Assembly: GCA_017560125.1 (NCBI GenBank)
Contig: JAFYOS010000008.1
Span: forward strand, 54,141 to 118,140
Origin: Bacteroidaceae bacterium
GTDB taxonomy: Bacteria > Bacteroidota > Bacteroidia > Bacteroidales > Bacteroidaceae
Length of the DNA: 64,000 nucleotides
Reading direction: 5' to 3'
Within the stretch, counting starts at the first letter, position 1; each line of letters begins with the position of its first letter. Shown one piece after another: positions 60,491-64,000 of this stretch. The notes below the pieces were generated by a model that saw only the letters and a list, made by a program, of their open reading frames with translations, had not been told where the DNA came from and did no database searches. Both the position numbers and the translations under genes were made by a program.

Positions 60491-62584
60491 CTATCGGGAG
60501 ATATTTCCATCGGCGCAATCGTACCTGACCGCACCCGAAGAGAGGTCGATGCACTGCACATTCAGGACAGCGCTCTCGCGCTCCACCCTGCGACGCGTCA
60601 TATAATGCAGGCCGGCATCCATTATAATAAGAGGTGCTGGATACAATTCGAGCAACCGTTCCACGCGTCCCTTGAACCCTTTGCACAGATAGAGCACATC
60701 GACATCGACCTTCACACTATCATTCTGCCACCCTTTATCGGAGAGGTACTTCACACTCCTGCCGCAGAACTGCACCATATTGTCGCAGCTACTGAAACCA
60801 TCGCTACGGAAAAGCGAATCCATATGCACGAATTGCGGCAGCGAGAAGCGCTCGCGACGCCAATAGGGATGAGCCACATACTCAAGTTCCTCATCGTCGG
60901 GAGCTACTTGCGACAACAGATAGGAACTGTCGCGCGAGGCAACGAACTGCACCGCCGGCGACTTACGGCTATTGAAGAATAGTATATAATCGGAGTGCTC
61001 GCCACTGTGCAGCCACACAGCCCAACCACCCGCCAACAGCAAGCAAAGGAGTGAAAAGAGCAACGCACGTCTGCTCTTTGCCGAGAGCGCTATAAAAAGC
61101 GACAGGATAACCGCCGCAAGACCAAGCGCCACCCAGCAATCGATATACGGCAGTGGTAGCGAGCTGCATGGCAACGCCTCGACGAAGCGCAACCAACCAT
61201 TCATAGCACCGACAATCGCATTCAACAACCACGCCACCGCAGTCGCAAGCAGCGGCAACGGCGACACACACCACAGCAGCACCGCCAACACCATAATCAC
61301 GAACGCAACCGGCACGACCACTATGTTGGTAAGCAGAAAATAGAGCGGGAAGGCACCAAAATAGCACCACAGCAGCGGCAGCGTACCTATCTGAGCAATA
61401 ACGGAAACGGCCAACGTATCGGCCACATAACCATAAACAGTACCATGCTCGTCGCAACAGAGCAGCTTGCGAGCAGCGGGCAGCGCCACCATTATCGCAA
61501 AGACAGCAGTAAAGGACAACTGAAAACTGACATCGAACAACGAGCGCGGCGAGAACAGCAACATAGCTATGACCGCAAATGCCAATGAATTTAACGAGGT
61601 ATTATCGCGGCGAGCACATCGCGCCACCGAAAGCAGGGTAAACAATGTGGCAGCCCTTACCACCGATGGCGAAAAGCCGGCAACAAGAACAAACAGCCAA
61701 AGCACTGCCACTATAAGCACCTCGCGCGCCACCATATAGAGCCGCTTGCGCCGCCACAAAGGAATCACCACCGAGAGCACCATATAGAATATACCCAAGT
61801 GCAAGCCCGACAGCGCCAAAATGTGGCTGGCACCCACCGACGAATAGGTCTCTTTTATCTCGCGCGTGAGCTCGCTTTTGTCGCCGATGGTCAACGCCGA
61901 AAGCACCGCCTTCACATCCTCGTCGAAGCCCATGCGCGAATAGAGGGCAACAATATGCTCGCGCAACATGAGCGCTCGCATGCGCAGCGTAGGCTGCTCG
62001 GCCCCTTGACGACGCCAACCACCCACAGGCAGATAGACCGTAGCCGTAACACCCTTCGTATGAAGGTAGTGCTCGTAATCGAACTCCGCCGGATTGCCCG
62101 AATTATGGGGATTGGCAACCTTGCCCGTGAATCCAATGCAGTCGCCTATGCGTAAATCCTCGGCCGCAACGCAGTTGGCCAAATAGAGATAGGCCAAGCC
62201 CGAATGGCGACCGGCAACGCTATCGACATCGATGCGCGTGAGCATGGCCAATGCCTTCACCGTCCTGTCGCCCATACGCGGCACCTCTACAAAGCAAGCT
62301 TTGAATTCACCCTTGCTCTCTTCCCAACGGGGTGCCATCGTAGCATCGTCGCTACTCCACACCGCACCACCTACCGAGAACATGGCAGCCATAGCTGCAA
62401 CGCCGAAGAGCATTGCAATCCGTTCGAAAAAGAGAGAAAGCGCCATCAGGCTGAAAGAAAAAACAAGGAGCAGCACCCAGAAACCGGGTTCCGCTCCACA
62501 TATGGAAGCCGTTGCAATGCCTACGACCATAGACACTGCCAACCTCAAGAGAGGAGTATTTCCTAAAAAATCGCTCCTAATCAC
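60491..62584 (-). CDS. ComEC/Rec2-family membrane protein without a functional-looking nuclease domain
   Basis: A 697-residue protein. N-terminal helices are followed by a DUF4131/OB-like domain (FTGKVANPHNSGNPAEFDYEHYL typical, here near residues 148-170). The competence core follows (LTIGDKSELTREIKETYSSVGASHILALSGLHLGI, then SPSVVRAATL and FDVSFQLSFTAVFAI). The last 150 residues replace the metallo-beta-lactamase part, and no HxHxDH is present. In Bacteroidetes such forms are usual; DNA uptake is inferred from the family only. It starts 2 nt after rpe, so it is co-transcribed. Confidence 0.88.
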   Translation of the reverse strand: MIRSDFLGNTPLLRLAVSMVVGIATASICGAEPGFWVLLLVFSFSLMALSLFFERIAMLFGVAAMAAMFSVGGAVWSSDDATMAPRWEESKGEFKACFVEVPRMGDRTVKALAMLTRIDVDSVAGRHSGLAYLYLANCVAAEDLRIGDCIGFTGKVANPHNSGNPAEFDYEHYLHTKGVTATVYLPVGGWRRQGAEQPTLRMRALMLREHIVALYSRMGFDEDVKAVLSALTIGDKSELTREIKETYSSVGASHILALSGLHLGIFYMVLSVVIPLWRRKRLYMVAREVLIVAVLWLFVLVAGFSPSVVRAATLFTLLSVARCARRDNTSLNSLAFAVIAMLLFSPRSLFDVSFQLSFTAVFAIMVALPAARKLLCCDEHGTVYGYVADTLAVSVIAQIGTLPLLWCYFGAFPLYFLLTNIVVVPVAFVIMVLAVLLWCVSPLPLLATAVAWLLNAIVGAMNGWLRFVEALPCSSLPLPYIDCWVALGLAAVILSLFIALSAKSRRALLFSLLCLLLAGGWAVWLHSGEHSDYILFFNSRKSPAVQFVASRDSSYLLSQVAPDDEELEYVAHPYWRRERFSLPQFVHMDSLFRSDGFSSCDNMVQFCGRSVKYLSDKGWQNDSVKVDVDVLYLCKGFKGRVERLLELYPAPLIIMDAGLHYMTRRRVERESAVLNVQCIDLSSGAVRYDCADGNISR

Positions 62585-62586
62585 AA

Positions 62587-63237
62587 TTACAACTGACGCA
62601 AAGCGCTAATTACCCCTTCGGGATCGGGCGCCTTAAACACCGCGTTTCCTGCAACAAGAACATCGGAACCGGCATCGGCCAGCAATTTTCCGGTTTCTAC
62701 GTTGACACCACCATCAACCTCGATAAGCGCCTTGGAACCGGTAGCTGCTATAAGCTCGCGCAGCTCCTTGACCTTCTCTATGGTGTGAGGAATGAATTTC
62801 TGACCACCGAAGCCGGGGTTAACGCTCATGAGGAGCACCAAATCGAGCTCGGCGATAACATCCTTGAGCATGAACACGGGGGTGGAGGGGTTCAATGTCA
62901 CACCGGCCATCATACCGGCATCCTTTATCTGTGTGATAGCACGATGAAGGTGGGTACATGCCTCGTAGTGAATATTCATAACCTTAGCACCGAGCGCCTT
63001 TACCGCATCGAGATAGTTCATGGGGTTAACAACCATCAAATGCACATCGAGCGCCTTGGTACATCCCTTTGCCACATACTCGAGCACAGGAGGGCCGAAC
63101 GAAATATTGGGTACAAAGACACCATCCATGATATCTATATGCAACCACTCGGCCTCACTGCGATTTATCATATCAAGATCGCACTGCAAATTCGCAAAAT
63201 TTGCCGACAACAATGACGGCGATACTATTTGACTCAT
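62587..63237 (-). CDS. rpe: Ribulose-phosphate 3-epimerase
   Basis: A 216-residue TIM-barrel enzyme. Start at ATG 63237 (MSQIVSPSLLSANF). HIDIMDGVFVPNIS near residue 34 carries a metal-binding His and the catalytic Asp, with DVHLMV near 64, MSVNPGFGGQKF near 136, and EVDGGVN near 171 with the second catalytic Asp. It interconverts ribulose-5-P and xylulose-5-P. First gene of rpe-comEC; a TATCTTCG -7-like element stands at 63266-63273. Confidence 0.95.
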   Translation of the reverse strand: MSQIVSPSLLSANFANLQCDLDMINRSEAEWLHIDIMDGVFVPNISFGPPVLEYVAKGCTKALDVHLMVVNPMNYLDAVKALGAKVMNIHYEACTHLHRAITQIKDAGMMAGVTLNPSTPVFMLKDVIAELDLVLLMSVNPGFGGQKFIPHTIEKVKELRELIAATGSKALIEVDGGVNVETGKLLADAGSDVLVAGNAVFKAPDPEGVISALRQL

Positions 63238-63265
63238 ATAGGTAGTTTGTTTTTTTATTCTTCTG

Positions 63266-63273
63266 CGAAGATA
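63266..63273 (-). promoter_or_regulatory. -7-like element of rpe
   Basis: TATCTTCG on the minus strand, 28 nt before ATG 63237; same variant as upstream of the permease gene at 40902. Confidence 0.4.
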
Positions 63274-63310
63274 ACATAAAAAAGCGACAACTGTATCGCT
63301 TTGAATAAAA

Positions 63311-63342
63311 AAGTGAGGCAACCATTATGGATTGCCTCACTT
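63311..63342 (-). terminator. Terminator of rplU-rpmA operon
   Basis: AAGTGAGGCAA (63311-63321) and TTGCCTCACTT (63332-63342); a T-run follows on the minus strand. Confidence 0.88.
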
Positions 63343-63370
63343 TATAAAAACTCTAATTAGTTATTATCAA

Positions 63371-63637
63371 TTAGTTGTTCTCAGCAATAGGAGTAACAGA
63401 AACGAAGCTTCTGTTCTTCATGCCCTTCTTGAAGGTAACTACACCATCTACCAAAGCAAACAATGTGTGGTCGCTACCCATGCCGATATTCTCACCGGGA
63501 TAGTGAACTGTACCGCGCTGGCGAACAATAATATTACCGGCTTTGCATACCTGGCCACCCCAAATCTTTACACCGAGTCGCTTGCTAGCTGACTCACGTC
63601 CGTTCTTAGAACTACCAACACCTTTCTTATGTGCCAT
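63371..63637 (-). CDS. rpmA: 50S ribosomal protein L27
   Basis: An 88-residue protein: [20 protein letters not shown], then [40 protein letters not shown] and a short FKKG end. No cleavable N-terminal extension of the Firmicutes type. Follows L21 by 20 nt, the standard order. Confidence 0.97.
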   Translation of the reverse strand: MAHKKGVGSSKNGRESASKRLGVKIWGGQVCKAGNIIVRQRGTVHYPGENIGMGSDHTLFALVDGVVTFKKGMKNRSFVSVTPIAENN

Positions 63638-63657
63638 AATACTTTAAACTTTAAAAA

Positions 63658-64000
63658 TTAACCGATAATTTCCTTAACTACGAGCTCTGTAAACTGCTGA
63701 CGGTGACCGTTGAGTTTACGATAGCCTTTACGACGACGTTTGTGGAATACAAGCACCTTGTCACCCTTAACCAATGCGGGGTCGATTGTGCGTGTTGTCT
63801 CGATGTTCTTACCGTCCTTAGACTTGCGAACGATTTTCATCTCACGAACATTGCCGATATAGCATACTACTTTTGCGCCCTCTACTGTGGGAGCACCTAC
63901 TGTGATTGCACCGTCGTTGTCAACCAACAATACGCGGTCGAACTCTACGGTTGTGTCATTCTGAGCACCTTTGATGTGGTGCACGAACAGCTTCTTACCA
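63658..64000 (-). CDS. rplU: 50S ribosomal protein L21, N-terminus beyond window
   Basis: The frame runs open through the window end ([16 protein letters not shown] precedes VEFDRVLLV), so about the first 18 residues lie outside. Visible part: [37 protein letters not shown] and [10 protein letters not shown], typical of L21. A GTG inside (63984) is not the true start. Confidence 0.96.
   Translation of the reverse strand, partial: GKKLFVHHIKGAQNDTTVEFDRVLLVDNDGAITVGAPTVEGAKVVCYIGNVREMKIVRKSKDGKNIETTRTIDPALVKGDKVLVFHKRRRKGYRKLNGHRQQFTELVVKEIIG

Overview
The window looks like a chromosomal segment of a gut- or oral-type Bacteroidales (Bacteroides/Prevotella/Muribaculaceae-like). The evidence is the recurring -7 promoter motif TAnnTTTG (in the best cases with TTTG 19-20 nt upstream), the absence of clear Shine-Dalgarno sites, and family content typical of that order: RprX/RprY, a DUF5112/DUF5113-type giant sensor kinase, DUF4494, DUF4827, LruC/DUF4842, an EF-G2-like paralogue, and secreted proteins with a C-terminal sorting-like domain. 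No database search was possible; all names rest on recognised motifs and architecture.

Layout. (1) 1-17,837: a capsular/exopolysaccharide locus on the + strand. It opens with a GC-rich block (HPr-kinase-like protein, small HAD hydrolase, Wza-like export lipoprotein, Wzc-like tyrosine kinase). A very AT-rich variable block follows (Wzy-like polymerase, glycosyltransferases, Wzx-like flippase, UDP-galactopyranose mutase with a probable galactofuranosyltransferase). The locus ends with a mosaic tail (SGNH-type protein, GT2 enzymes, WcaF-like acetyltransferase, a PF14907-type nucleotidyltransferase, initiating sugar transferase). (2) 17,896-23,374: surface proteins (OmpA-like, LruC lipoprotein) and a small operon of a 66-residue peptide, a lipoprotein and a PqqD-like protein. 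(3) 23,420-28,594: a NUDIX hydrolase, and on the minus strand an apparent operon nitroreductase - DUF2520 - KdsC-like - Maf - CysK - serine acetyltransferase. (4) 28,677-36,139: two tandem paralogous giant secreted proteins. (5) 36,377-42,145: FtsE-like ATPase/aspartate kinase/diaminopimelate decarboxylase, a LolC/E-type permease, DUF4494 and the YggS-type PLP protein. (6) 42,182-47,879: a two-component operon with a double sensor kinase, response regulator and overlapping membrane protein. (7) 48,191-54,619: the S6/S18/L9 ribosomal operon, a small membrane protein, RprY/RprX and the EF-G paralogue. (8) 54,771-64,000: HemW, a PHP phosphoesterase, GlmM/DUF4827, a DHH phosphoesterase, ComEC, Rpe and ribosomal proteins L27/L21 (L21 cut by the window end).

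How the genes work together. The capsule genes form a complete Wzx/Wzy-type pathway: an initiating phosphoglycosyltransferase, transferases, flippase, polymerase, export protein and co-polymerase kinase. The locus shows clear recombination scars: abrupt composition changes and a 65-bp direct repeat that gives two unrelated proteins the same C-terminal tail. The best candidates for something poorly described are the peptide/lipoprotein/PqqD operon at 21.5-23.4 kb, considered with the HPr-kinase-like and nucleotidyltransferase genes of the adjacent capsule locus, and the EF-G paralogue, whose GTPase motifs are broken at several positions. No rRNA, tRNA, CRISPR array, insertion sequence or prophage was seen.
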